A stretch of 64,000 nucleotides of DNA from Ianthella basta (taxonomy: Eukaryota > Porifera > Demospongiae > Verongiida > Ianthellidae). Within the stretch, counting starts at the first letter, position 1; each line of letters begins with the position of its first letter. The position numbers and the translations under genes were made by a program. Below, piece after piece: positions 48,101-57,442 of this stretch. Below the pieces are notes generated by a model that did no database searches, was not told the DNA's origin, and worked only from the letters and a program-made list of their open reading frames with translations. The stretch is from the NCBI GenBank assembly GCA_964019415.1, contig OZ025878.1:4778512-4842511 (forward strand). The letters run 5' to 3'.

Positions 48101-51100
48101 TCCTGAGCCCAACGCACAATCAGCTCTGAATGAATACAGCAATAGAAATCAGAGTCTATCCAAACATGGTCATTAAAGAAGCCCTAACACATGCATGTGT
48201 TCACCATCATCATCATGAATTTCTATGGTGACTTGACTTGGAAAAATAGTCTGGACTGAATGCACAATAGGCTTTTGAAGTGTACAGATAAAGGACTCCC
48301 TTGGCTCTACTATATCATCATTAATGATTGGTATCACCACTTGGTCAGGTGAGTAGCTTCTGGTAGATCCAAATTCTCTGAAGTGAAGCTTTGTTCCAAC
48401 AGTGAAGTTGAAATCTCTGCCACGATAGGCTGCACACATAAAATATATTGGTAGCAAGATATAGTACGGTAACTGTGACAATTCCTGCAAACAGCATGCT
48501 AGCATACCTGGTTCTACATCAGTGGCTATAGACTCTGAACACTCAACACCAAATGCTATCTCATTGGCATAAATCCCAAATGCTTCACCACGCAGTCTCA
48601 CTACATCTCCCTCAGTCACTGATATGGCTCGTGATATTGTAAAATTGACCTGTACAACTACAAGAGATATTGCATGAGATGTGTGCAAATATCATTTGTT
48701 ATAATTCTGTATGCATTTTTTACAGGATAAGCTGCTTGGCTTACTGTCATCATCTTCAATGCTTATATCCACAAAGGTATTATTCACACCAGCTTGAGGT
48801 ACAAAGAACTGTGCTGCTTGTCCAATGGGGCGGACTGCACTGATTCGGAGGCGAAAGAACTCCCTTCCCTCAAATATTACATCGTCAGCAATGTTGATCA
48901 CATGTTCAATTGATTTGGCTTGTTTGGAAAGGAAAGTTACTGTAAAATTCCTGGATGCAAAATCTTGAAGGTTGACAATATAGTCAGTCCCTGCAAGTGT
49001 GTCAGCAATTGCAAGGTATTACAGAACAGTCAGTGTGACAGATCTAGAGCAGTAGAATACAAGCCATCTAGCTGTAAGGATCTTAGTAAGTAATATAACT
49101 GCAAGCGACAGATGGAAACATTTTCATCTGAGATCACATGATCTTTAACAAATCTTATGGCAGACTAACTGCTTGGATGTGTTTTATTGTGCAAGGGGTG
49201 GGAGAATGGTATGCCTACTATTGTAGTTTAGTGATACCAAGGTGAGCATGGATGTGTATAATGATATCTATATTTAGGTATGTCCATATGTTTTATGTAG
49301 GTATTGCAGGACAGTGTTTTGGCTGAGCTGCTGAAGAGTGAGGGAAGTGCAGCGATTGACTGGTTGATGGAGTTATTGCAGGAGATATGGAGGACCAGGC
49401 AAGTGCCACTTGGTGGAAAGATATGCAACCCTTTTGTCGCTCCATGAAAGGAAGGCCAGAATGACTTGTGGCAAATACCATGGAGTGGCACTGCTCAGTG
49501 TACTCGGCAAGCAAGGTAATGGATCTGATCCTCCTTCAGAGACTGCAAGCCATTAATTGTTGAGCCCAAACTATTGGAAGTCCAGTGTTGCATTAGTAAG
49601 GCTGTGGTACTGTTGATCAGGTCTGGGTAGCCTGATAGCTTGTGGAGAGAGCCACAGAATACCACATCCCACTGTGCCTCTCTTTCATGGACCTCACCAA
49701 GACACATGACTCTGTCAACCGGCAGGCCCTGATTGCAATCTTGAGGGAGTACAAAGAGCCCAGCTACTGATAGACTTTATTCAAGCTGGAAGTGCGTCTT
49801 TAAGTCAGGCAGGGCTGTGTTTGGTCACTGTTGCTCTTCAACTGCTTCATGGACAGGATCCTGAGGGAAGCCACATCTATGCTAGGAGGAAGTCTGCTCA
49901 TTGACTACACCATTGGCAGAGAATTCCTTCTGATCTATAGGGACAGAACTGCTCTTACGTATTACCTGCATACAGGCTGTGTTGGATGCAAACGACTTGG
50001 CACTGGTTGCTGAAACCAGGAGGGAACTGCAACACATGTTAGAAGTCTTGGACAGAGCCTGCACCTGGTGGGGCATGTGCATCAGTATCCGCAAGACCAA
50101 AATTCTACAAGTTGGACCTGGTGAACAACAACCTGACATTGAGCAGCCTAACACCTTACAAAGTCAAACCCTGGAAGAACTGCAGTCACTCCCCCATCTG
50201 GGAAGTGAGGTGGATAAATCTGACAATGTGGAAACACAGTGAGGCTTGAGAAGGCAAGTAGAGTTTATCAAATGTAGTAAAGAAAGCTGTTCCAGAGTAG
50301 AAATGCTAGAGTAACCACTAAGATGCATGCTTTCAACCTTAGTAATGTCAGTTCTATTGTACGAAGCAGAGACCTAAACAGTGACTCAGTGATTGATTTG
50401 GAAGCTGAAACATTCCAAATGAGACGCTTTACGGATATCTTGGTGGTAACCTATTGGGATCCGGGCATGCTCCGAAACACAGTGATCCTTGAGAGAAGCA
50501 AAGAACGTCATGTGGAAGACCAATTAAAGTACAGGCACATACAGTGGAGCTGAAAAATATCAGTTGATCAAGGATCATCTTAGATGGCATGCACGCTGCC
50601 ATTCACCAACCTAACCTGCCCTCGCAGCAGTAGCCCAGATCTCTCCTAACATCCTCAAGGGGTAACAAGAGGTGGAGGAGGAGTATGGATGTGTATCATG
50701 ACACAAACAGTTAGGCATTGCTATAGTTAAGATATTGCATACAGTCTAATAAGATTGAAATACCATGATACAGTACAAACAAAGCAGTACAATGGGCACA
50801 CTATACATCCATAATGAAAGAGTCAATTTGAAGGTTCTATTATAGTTTCCAACTCTGGATACCTGTACCTATCACTGCCCCTATATACGCTTTGCAGATG
50901 AACTAAGTAAACCAGTACTTGGACTGTTATCAGTTTCAGCGAGAAGCACAACATTCATTTTCTTAAATTCTGACACCAGTGTATTATTTGGAAAATTTTT
51001 GAGTGGGGTTAGATTATATTCCAAGATTTAGAGATAGGGCAATACAAGAAGTAAGGGGGGTTACACTATGTTTACAAAATTAATGACTTACCAAATTTTT

Positions 51101-54100
51101 AAGGAGAGGTGGGGGGGGGGGGGGGGGGGGGGGGCAAGAATATAGCAAGGCCCCCCTAAATGCACCCCTTGACAACGTCTGTACACAATCATGAGCAATT
51201 ACATAGTATACCCATGATGCAATTGCATTCTCAACATTGGTATCAATAATATTGATATATAATATCGACAAATTGTTCAGCTCCACCTACCTATTGCAGC
51301 CTGCAAACGGGGATCACCAGCTGACAAGTCTTCTGCGGTTATGTCCACTTCAATTCTTCCATTGAAAGGTGGGACAAAGGACCTAGTCAGGATAGGAGCT
51401 GACAAACGAACCACAAGTTGTCCACCTTCACTGGTGATAGGGTTACTGATAGAAAAGACTGGTCCAAACAATACTGCATATTATGAAAGAAAATGACAAT
51501 AGACTGTTTACTAACTTTCGGTGGCCATGGAAAGATTGCAACATAACCTGGTAGTGCATACAGCACTGACACTGTTGAGAACAATGGTATAATTGTCATC
51601 TCTAATAATTGCAAAGAAAATGAAAATATACACTTGACACACAAATTTATTATCCAAGCTATGCCTGTATACTAAATTTTGTCCAAGAGCAATGTTGCAC
51701 TGTTTTTGACGGGTTTGTTCACCATTCTGTCTTTGCACCACTTGCAGTAAGTTAAACACGGCTGGCTTCTCGTTTGCCTATATTCGATAGAACAGCTTAT
51801 GATGATGTACTTGTACATAGTTGGCAGGAGTCGAGCAATGCAATGTTTGATATTTATAGCGAGAAGTGGTTCATTTCTCATTCAGGTGAAAGGAGGTACC
51901 AAATTAAGAGCCCTATCTTACAGTATTTGGAAACTTTGGATTGCCTAACTCAACTCCACAAAGTTGGCATGTTTAAGGGAACTGAGAATCTCTTGTTCAT
52001 TCTGACAGAGGAGGCCTATACTTTGATTGCATGTAGTAACAAGTACTTTCACAGTGGAGCATTACCTTGGTTGCTATATGCAAGAATGTTACACCATATG
52101 TAGTCCTATACTCTTTAGAATGTAAGTATTCCACGGCTAATCATTGTTTTGGCACTTTTGCAGAATGAGGAGATCATACACATTTTCTGTGCTTTCTAGT
52201 TTCTGCATGTTTTGGGGTACATTTGGCACCCCTACAAATTAAAATGAGGCAATTGACTAACTTCTGCAGCTGGATTGCATGCATGTGGAGCTATGGCAGT
52301 TGCAGGTATTGTTAGGACATTATTTCTGGCTGAGACGTCTTCAATGTTTTGCCTACTGGCTTTGAAAAACACTGTGCTTTGCATGTCCTCCTGTTCAGAT
52401 GGCATCTGTGCTGTGCTGCGTTATGACTGCATATATCACACAAGCAAGATATGCCACAGCAGGATTGTCTTGCATAGACATAGCTATGGCTGTGAATGTA
52501 GTAGCTCAGCTTACAATAATTTCTCTTCAGCGATGTGCATGTACGTATGTGTACCGAGCACACTCGTGTATTGACAGGAAAAACACTGCAAATAATAAAG
52601 TGATGGTGGCTTAGAGCTACAAGTACAAGTTTGAAGACATAGCTGTGTCATGGGAAGTTCCAATTTCCGATTCTTGCAAACTAATAGCCATCAACAGTTG
52701 TGTATCAACATGGTATCTTGATATGTACATCTTCCAGGCTATCAGCAATGCTGCATTCCCAACTAAGTATCTGAACTATTTAACATTCATAGCATTCGCA
52801 GGGACCTGCTAGCAATTAAGAGGTTTAGGGGCACAAGCACCCTGTGCTTTAATTTAGCTTATATTACTTGTTTAAACTTGAAACACTTGTTACAGTTAGA
52901 GAGTGCTATCTCAGATTATATCTTCTAACAAAGTTTAAAAGATGAGCTGAGTAACATGATTATGATTGACTTACCACCATTATCTTCAACGGTGATGTCC
53001 AGAAATGTCTTATTCACACCAGATTGAGGTACAAAGAACTGTGCTGCTTGGCCAATGAAGCGGACTGCACTGATTCGGAGGCGAAAGTACTCCCTTCCTT
53101 CAAATATCCTATCATCAGCAATTTGGATCACATGTTTAGTTGAATGAGCTTGCTTGGAGAGGAATGTTACTGTAAAGTTCCTGGATGCAAAATCTTGAAG
53201 GTTGACAATATAGTCAGACCCTGGAAGTGTGTGGGCAATATGTAAAGTGTTTGAGAACAATCACAGCGACCAGATTGGGACTGAACAATAAAATGTAAAC
53301 AGCTAGCTGAAATAACATAGCAAGACTTAGTATAGAAAGTGCAATAGAGAGTCATTAAAATGTCAATGAGATCACATGTGGACCTACATTAGCTGTGCAC
53401 AATGTAATTGCAACAAATGAGAAGTATGTTTTTTCCTATATAGATACAGGATAATTGCAGTGTCCGGAGTCAGTTGTGGAAGAAATGGCATGAGTGTAAT
53501 CACAGTACGCATCCCAATGAAAGGACTGTGCTCTATAGACCAAATGGGTGAATGTGTTCAATCGATGAAACTGGGCTATTACTGTCCGAGGAACTTGAAA
53601 TGGCATGGGGCTGCAGAGGAAGGTGGCACTGCTAGGATTTGAACACAGGACTATCTAGTCATTGCCCACCAGTAACCATGTGCACACCTCTCTCCACCCA
53701 ATACATTGAATATTCAAATGTGATTGTTGCTAGATACAGGTCAATTGCCATGCATGTTCAGAATCAGTTTGTGGAAGGAATCATGAGCTGCAGTCAGTGT
53801 ATTCACAGCTGGTGTCCTGATGTTACATTAGACACACTGTAACCTATCAGTGTTTGGACCACAGTCCCTCCATTGATTGGGATACTGCTGTGATTGCATT
53901 CACTATTCCTTTGACAAACTAGATGCTTCACTATTATTTTACAAAAGCTGATGGAAGGCTTACCCAGTGTAGCCCACAAATGGGGATCATTAGCAGGCAA
54001 ATCTTCTGCGGTTATGTCCACTTCAATTCTTCCAGTGAAAGTAGGGGCAGAGGACTGAATCAGGATAGGAGCTGACAAACGAACCACAAGTTGTTCACCT

Positions 54101-57100
54101 TCCCTGGTGGTAGGGTTACTGGCTGAGAACACTGGTCTAAATGACACTGCATATAAATAAAGAGAAATGGCAGCATATTGTGCACAAGTCAGCGTACACC
54201 CATACTGTACCTGACCCTTTCCCAAATAAAGTCTGTACTAAACAACTATTAACAAGTCTTGTAGCAAATTAGGCAGCTACACACAACAAGTGCACTTGTG
54301 TTTAATAACAAACACACTGACATAATGTAAAATATAGCTGACTCACTGTTATCATCATTAATGGTCACATTGACAGTGTCTCGCTGACCAATCCTCACTC
54401 GGATGAAGTCAGATGTCTCCACAATGCGTGCCTGAAAGTACTCCAGACCTTCTGTAGCAGTGTCATCTGTAATATTAATAGTTATGGGTAAAGAGTCAGC
54501 AAAGGGAGCAGGTGTATCTGTATCAGTGAATGCAGTTTGACAAAAGTCCACTCTGTAGCGTCCTGCACTTGAGTAGTCTTCAGGGTCTGTAAAATGGTAT
54601 GAGATATGAATAAATACACTCAGTGGCAGACTCAATCCAACACAAGGTGGCTAGCTATGTACAAATCACTTCTAAGTGCATGGTTCACCTGTTGCTGTTC
54701 CATCACTGACTTCAATGACAGCATACAGAGGAATGAAGAACTGTCCAGTGATGCGTAGGGAGACACTGACTTGGCCTGCACTTTCAGTAACACTGTAACA
54801 TGACTCTTTGAAGTTCACCTCCACAACTGAAAAAATAGCAAAAGATATATCAATTGACCACTAAGTATGCATGTACTGTAGGTTTGGATATAGCTAAAGC
54901 TTACTCACAGTCATTATCTACGATCTACCTACCTATTATCTACCTCCACAACTAAAGAAGGAACAGAATATTAAAGTCACTATAGTGAATTCATGCAGGT
55001 GGGACTTATAGCTAAGGTTTACTCACAGTCATTATCCCAAATAGAGATGTAGGTGGTGGTGGGGTTTCCTTTTCTAACATTCCAGTTGTTCTCGATTTCT
55101 GGGCCAAAATCAAATGTTGCCATCAGGAGCTCATTAAACTCCAGCACACTATCATCAGTGATGTTAAAGCTTTCAGATGAAATATTGTTGGCTGGTGTGA
55201 AGATAAAGTCATTGCTTGCACTCTCCACATCAGTGCGACCAGACACTGTACAAGAAAAGGCAAGCTACGTCACTGTGGGTTCATTCATGTATCAATTCAC
55301 AGCATCTTACGTGTCACTTGGGCCTTGCCAAAAGATCTGTATGATCTGAATGATGCTTGCTCAATGGGAAAAACACTGACCACACCTATGAACTGCACAT
55401 GCATTAGCAATAACAGTTGGATAGGTCACATTGATTAAGTGTCTCAAAGATTTCACAAAATGCAGCATTATTCAGTTTCAACTCTCCATTACCTGGAAAC
55501 AATTGGGGTCCACACTCTTGAAGAGATTCACGGTGGTATGGGTCACTATCAGGAATTCGACTAGGACACCCAGGAATGGCAACTTGGGCCACTTCAAACT
55601 TAGACTCTATGACAAGCTCTACAGTTGCTAGCTGATTTTCTCTGAACTCATAGAAATCTGCAGCCCAGCGTACAATCAGCTCTGAAGTAAACAGAAACAG
55701 AAACAATAGTTTAGGCGAATGTATTCAACCAGGCAAAAAACACATGTATACGCTCACCATCATCATCAAGAATTTCAATTGCGACTTGACTCGGAAAAAT
55801 AGCCTGTATTGAATCCACAATACCTCCTTGAAGAGTACAGATAAAGGACTTCCTTGGTTCAGCAATATCATCATCTAAGATTGGTATCACCACTTCATCA
55901 CTTGAGAGGGTTCGTGCAGTAAAGGTATCAGTGAAGTGAAGTTTGGTTCCAACAGTGAAATTGAAATCTCTGCCAGGAAAGGCTGCACACAAAGTGGTAA
56001 CAAGACAAAGTGTGGTAGCTCACACAACTCCTACTAGCAGCATGCTAGCATCAGTGACTGATATGGTGTCCATACCTGGTTCTACATCAGTGGCAATAGT
56101 CTCTGAACACTCCACACCAATTGGTATCTCATTGGCAAAAATCCCAAATACTTCACCACGCAGTCTTACCAAGCTCCCTCAGTCACTGATATGGTTACTG
56201 ATGTTGTGAAGTTGACTCGTACAACTACAAGAAGAATTTCTTGAGATGTAAGTACCACATCATTTGGATAATATGCAATTCTATAATTTGCACAAGATGA
56301 GCTGCCTGACTTACTGTCATCATCTTCAATGCTTATGTCCACAAATGTATTTTCAAAACCATCTTGAGGTACATAGAAGTCTGCTGCTTGTCCAGTGGGT
56401 CGGATTGCACTGAGCTGGAAGCGAAAGTACTCCCTTCCTTCAAAGATATGATCATCAGCAATTCTGATCACATATTCAGTTGAATTGGCTTGTTTGGACA
56501 GGAATGTTACTGTAAATTTTGTGGAATTAGAACATTGCCAGTTGACAACATAGTCAGAACCTGCAAGTGTGTGGGCAGAGTATGTAGTTGAGTGCAGGCA
56601 CTGTGACAGAGCAATAGAATACAAGGCAGCTGAAACCAGCATCACTAAGTGAAGAAATGAGGGCTAATTAATTGCTATCTGAAGTTATACCTAGCAATCA
56701 TTACTGCAACACTATTAAACAGTAGGTGAGACGATACTTACCTAGTGTGGCCCGCAATCGGTAATCACCAGCTGGCAGGTCTTCTGCAGTGATGTCCACT
56801 TCAATTCTTCCAGTGAAAGCAGGAGCAAAGGACCTAGTCAGGATAGGGGCTGACAATTGAACCACGAGTTGTTCACCTTCCCTGACTGTTTGCGTGCTAA
56901 TGGAAAAGATAGGGCCAACTGCAAATTTGAAGGGGAGGGGAGAAATGGAGGGAAGAAAACATTGAGAGGGGAGAGGAGGATATAGAGAGGAAGAGAGAAA
57001 TGGAGGGAGAAGAAGGGATCAGAGAGGGAGGTAGGGAGAAGAGGAAAAGGAGAGGTGGAAGAGAGAGAGTTAGCTGATGGTTGCAGAGATGGAGTTGTAC

Positions 57101-57442
57101 ATTTTATAACATGTCACCTGATTATTTAACATGCACAAATGCAGCTAGCTGTATGTCTCTGCTCTTTGTACAGTACAAGGGACAAAATACTTTATTGTTC
57201 TATAATTATACTGTACATTCAACTCTGACTCACTAGCTCAAACTAAGGTGTGAAAGTAGTATATTGATAATAACCTGACATAGATATGCAGCACATATTT
57301 TGTATATAGCATGTGAGATACAGTACACGGGGAAGGTTTAAATGCAGATGGCTCACCGCCCCCACAACGTACTGGATATTTGCGCTGTGCCCTCAGTGAC
57401 TAGTGTTGCTAGCAGCACCAAGGCTGTCGACAAGGCCTTCAT
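33152..57442 (-). CDS. Giant adhesion GPCR with about 15 Calx-beta-like domains, HRM, GAIN/GPS and 7TM (ADGRV1-like architecture)
   Basis: About 52 exons join in frame on the minus strand (57442-57373 leader; last exon 33423-33152 ending in TAA), predicting about 2,810 residues if one missing base in exon 4 is allowed for. Order: signal peptide (MKALSTALVLLATL), about 15 Calx-beta-like domains (41.6-56.9 kb), HRM domain (41516-41302), GAIN with GPS cleavage site HLTSF (41175-39343), TM1-TM7 (39240-33781) and a Ser/Gly plus acidic tail. Calx-beta arrays next to a cleavable GAIN/7TM core are the architecture of ADGRV1/VLGR1, but an HRM domain is not part of that receptor and the array is shorter, so orthology is not claimed. 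It should sit in the plasma membrane with a long calcium-binding adhesive arm. A LINE lies inside one 7TM intron and another in the Calx-beta region. All Calx-beta exons are phase 1-1. The 1-bp deletion in exon 4 may be an error, a real allele, or tolerated by skipping. Confidence 0.85.
36381..37843 (-). mobile_element. LINE fragment with APE endonuclease and partial RT, inside a GPCR intron
   Basis: From 37843 down: RNCRSL, then LDFLALQETRR (APE endonuclease motif around 37580), NAKIGKR (near 37225) and YNPIDYIAISN (near 37060). A second frame (36830-36381) reads RT: TLIPLQKPGKPRGPLSNLRP, GFMKGRSCADIIFAKRL and CLDLSRAFDT. The YADD palm box and the remainder are missing. EN and RT frames are interrupted and the linker is shortened, so the copy is dead. 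It is in the same orientation as the host gene, in the intron between the TM3/4 exon and the TM4-end exon. Confidence 0.85.
38382..38974. other. Intron between the TM2 and TM3 exons of the giant GPCR
   Basis: AT-rich non-coding sequence. No element recognised. Confidence 0.6.
39343..41175 (-). other. GAIN domain and GPS exons of the giant GPCR
   Basis: Exons 41175-40994 (helical part, DLKTVAKFVKVVAE), 40901-40850, 40780-40712 (VVAEILSNVLDERNAPAFE), 40516-40372, 40261-40103 (beta part, VMNGQLFSINNVQTVVFP), 40078-39955, 39871-39754 and 39606-39343. The last encodes the GPS: CAFFNF, GGWSYRGVETK and GCNASHLTSFVVLVS. Autoproteolysis in this family cuts between Leu and Thr of HLT, which is present. 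Two of the four usual GPS cysteines are absent (Val after the WSYRG motif, Ala two residues before His). Junctions keep frame. Confidence 0.85.
41302..41516 (-). other. HRM (hormone receptor motif) exon of the giant GPCR
   Basis: One exon encodes CPNEEDIVWRIQWPATAPDS, two further Cys, and CLAGGVWDSVDASECES, the Cys/Trp/Pro pattern of HRM domains that sit before GAIN in many adhesion GPCRs. It is preserved in the pseudogene at 21.5-21.7 kb. Function in this family is mostly structural; ligand binding is not implied. Confidence 0.8.
44896..46090. other. Enlarged GPCR intron holding a small inverted-repeat element
   Basis: The equivalent introns of blocks 2 and 3 are about 110 bp, this one about 1.2 kb. 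It contains the sequence CCCGCCCTTCGGGTGGG near 45200 and the inverted-repeat element at 45682-45821. It appears to have grown by insertion. Confidence 0.6.
45682..45821. repeat. 140-bp inverted-repeat element with an internal CCCTAA pair
   Basis: Ends CTATTGGCCCGGCAGCCAGC and, reverse complemented, CTATTGGTCCGGCAGCCAGC match at 19 of 20 positions and similarity continues through TCAGCAAAA. The middle contains AACCCTAACCCTAATAC, two telomere-like units. MITE-like by structure. Confidence 0.75.
49290..50560 (+). mobile_element. LINE RT fragment inserted antisense in a GPCR intron
   Basis: Plus-strand frames, with shifts between them, read AAIDWLMELLQEIWRTRQVP (near 49350), CGKYHGVALLSVLGK (near 49470), EYHIPLCLSFMDLTKTHDSV (near 49670; RT motif A), NDLALVAETRRELQHML (near 49990; the box normally reading YADDLALLAET), KTKILQVG (near 50100), LGSEVDKSDNVE (near 50210) and a terminal QLKYRHIQWS (near 50540). 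The order is that of a LINE RT and C-terminal region. EN and the 3' end are absent, and the catalytic box reads ANDL. It is inactive. Confidence 0.85.
51111..51134 (+). repeat. Uninterrupted run of 24 G
   Basis: Poly-G tract in the same expanded intron as the LINE. It generates a spurious poly-proline frame on the minus strand. It can form G-quadruplexes and is a likely site of sequencing length error. Confidence 0.9.
51474..52974. other. Enlarged GPCR intron, unassigned
   Basis: About 1.5 kb between the partial and the second Calx-beta block. Plus-strand frames at 51774-52103 and 52275-52574 have no recognisable domain or exon structure. By comparison with the nine-exon blocks, seven exons that would be expected here are absent, so the stretch marks the deletion or recombination point. 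Confidence 0.5.
52975..54146 (-). other. Two-exon partial copy of the Calx-beta block
   Basis: Exons 54146-53964 (FRPVFSASNPTTREGEQLVV) and 53220-52975 (SDYIVNLQDFASRNFTVTF) together encode one complete Calx-beta-like domain equivalent to the first domain of the nine-exon blocks. The other seven exons are absent. Both exons remain open and phase 1-1, so the array frame is kept. Confidence 0.85.
54347..56918 (-). other. First copy of the nine-exon Calx-beta block, with a 1-bp deletion in its third exon
   Basis: Exons 56918-56742 (GPIFSISTQTVREGEQLVV), 56560-56315, 56224-56076, 55982-55758 (GRDFNFTVGTKLHFTD), 55681-55493 (IVRWAADFYEFRENQLATV), 55385-55311, 55245-55027 (DDSVLEFNELLMATFDFG), 54826-54689 (VEVNFKESCYSVTESAGQVS) and 54586-54347 (DPEDYSSAGRYRVDF). 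Lengths equal those of the second copy except small in-frame changes and the third exon, which has 149 nt against 150 and loses the frame after VTISVTEG. Since that exon is phase 1-1, skipping it would restore the frame. Confidence 0.9.
54895..54960 (-). repeat. Mini-fusion of an exon 3' end and the next exon's 5' end inside an intron
   Basis: The plus strand reads CTTACTCACAGTCATTATC, identical to the donor-side end of the exon at 55027, and 30-40 bases later CTACCTCCACAACTAAAG, like the acceptor side of the exon at 54826. Both are out of their normal place, suggesting a leftover of unequal recombination or slippage. Confidence 0.6.
56927..57075 (+). repeat. 150-bp polypurine tract
   Basis: Almost pure A/G sequence (GGAGGGA, GAGAGGGGA and GAAGAG words) in the first intron of the giant GPCR, directly before the first Calx-beta exon on the gene's strand, where it reads as a polypyrimidine tract. 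It can form triplex DNA and may help acceptor choice. Confidence 0.85.
57373..57442 (-). other. Leader exon of the giant GPCR
   Basis: Encodes MKALSTALVLLATLVTEG followed by TAQIS: a short positive start, a hydrophobic core and small residues before the likely cleavage site. It is 70 nt long and ends at phase 1 with GTACGT, exactly the layout of the leader exons at 28290-28359 and 17356-17425, with which it shares the LLATL core and a similar exon end. Confidence 0.8.

Larger units (their letters stand above)
46895..51473 (-). other. Second copy of the nine-exon Calx-beta block
   Basis: Exons 51473-51291 (FGPVFSISNPITSEGGQLVV), 48990-48745, 48657-48508 (VNFTISRAISVTEGDVVRL), 48429-48205 (GRDFNFTVGTKLHF), 48125-47937 (IVRWAQDFYQFQEAQLATV), 47821-47750, 47685-47467 (DDSVLEFDELLIATFEFG), 47388-47251 (VEVNFKESSYSVTESAGQVS) and 47134-46895 (DPEDYSSAGRYRVEF). 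They pair into four Calx-beta-like domains, the third being split over three exons. Every exon has an equivalent of the same or nearly the same length in the first copy at 54347-56918. All are phase 1-1. The first intron is expanded to 2.3 kb by a LINE and a poly-G tract. Confidence 0.9.

Noticed and set aside
49290-50560. Plus-strand frames as an expressed gene inside the GPCR
   Set aside because: They align in order with LINE RT motifs and are frameshifted.
51080-51286. Minus-strand frame with a poly-proline run
   Set aside because: The prolines come only from the 24-G tract.
51774-52103. Plus-strand 109-codon frame as a nested gene
   Set aside because: No domain and no sign of selection; lies in a rearranged GPCR intron.
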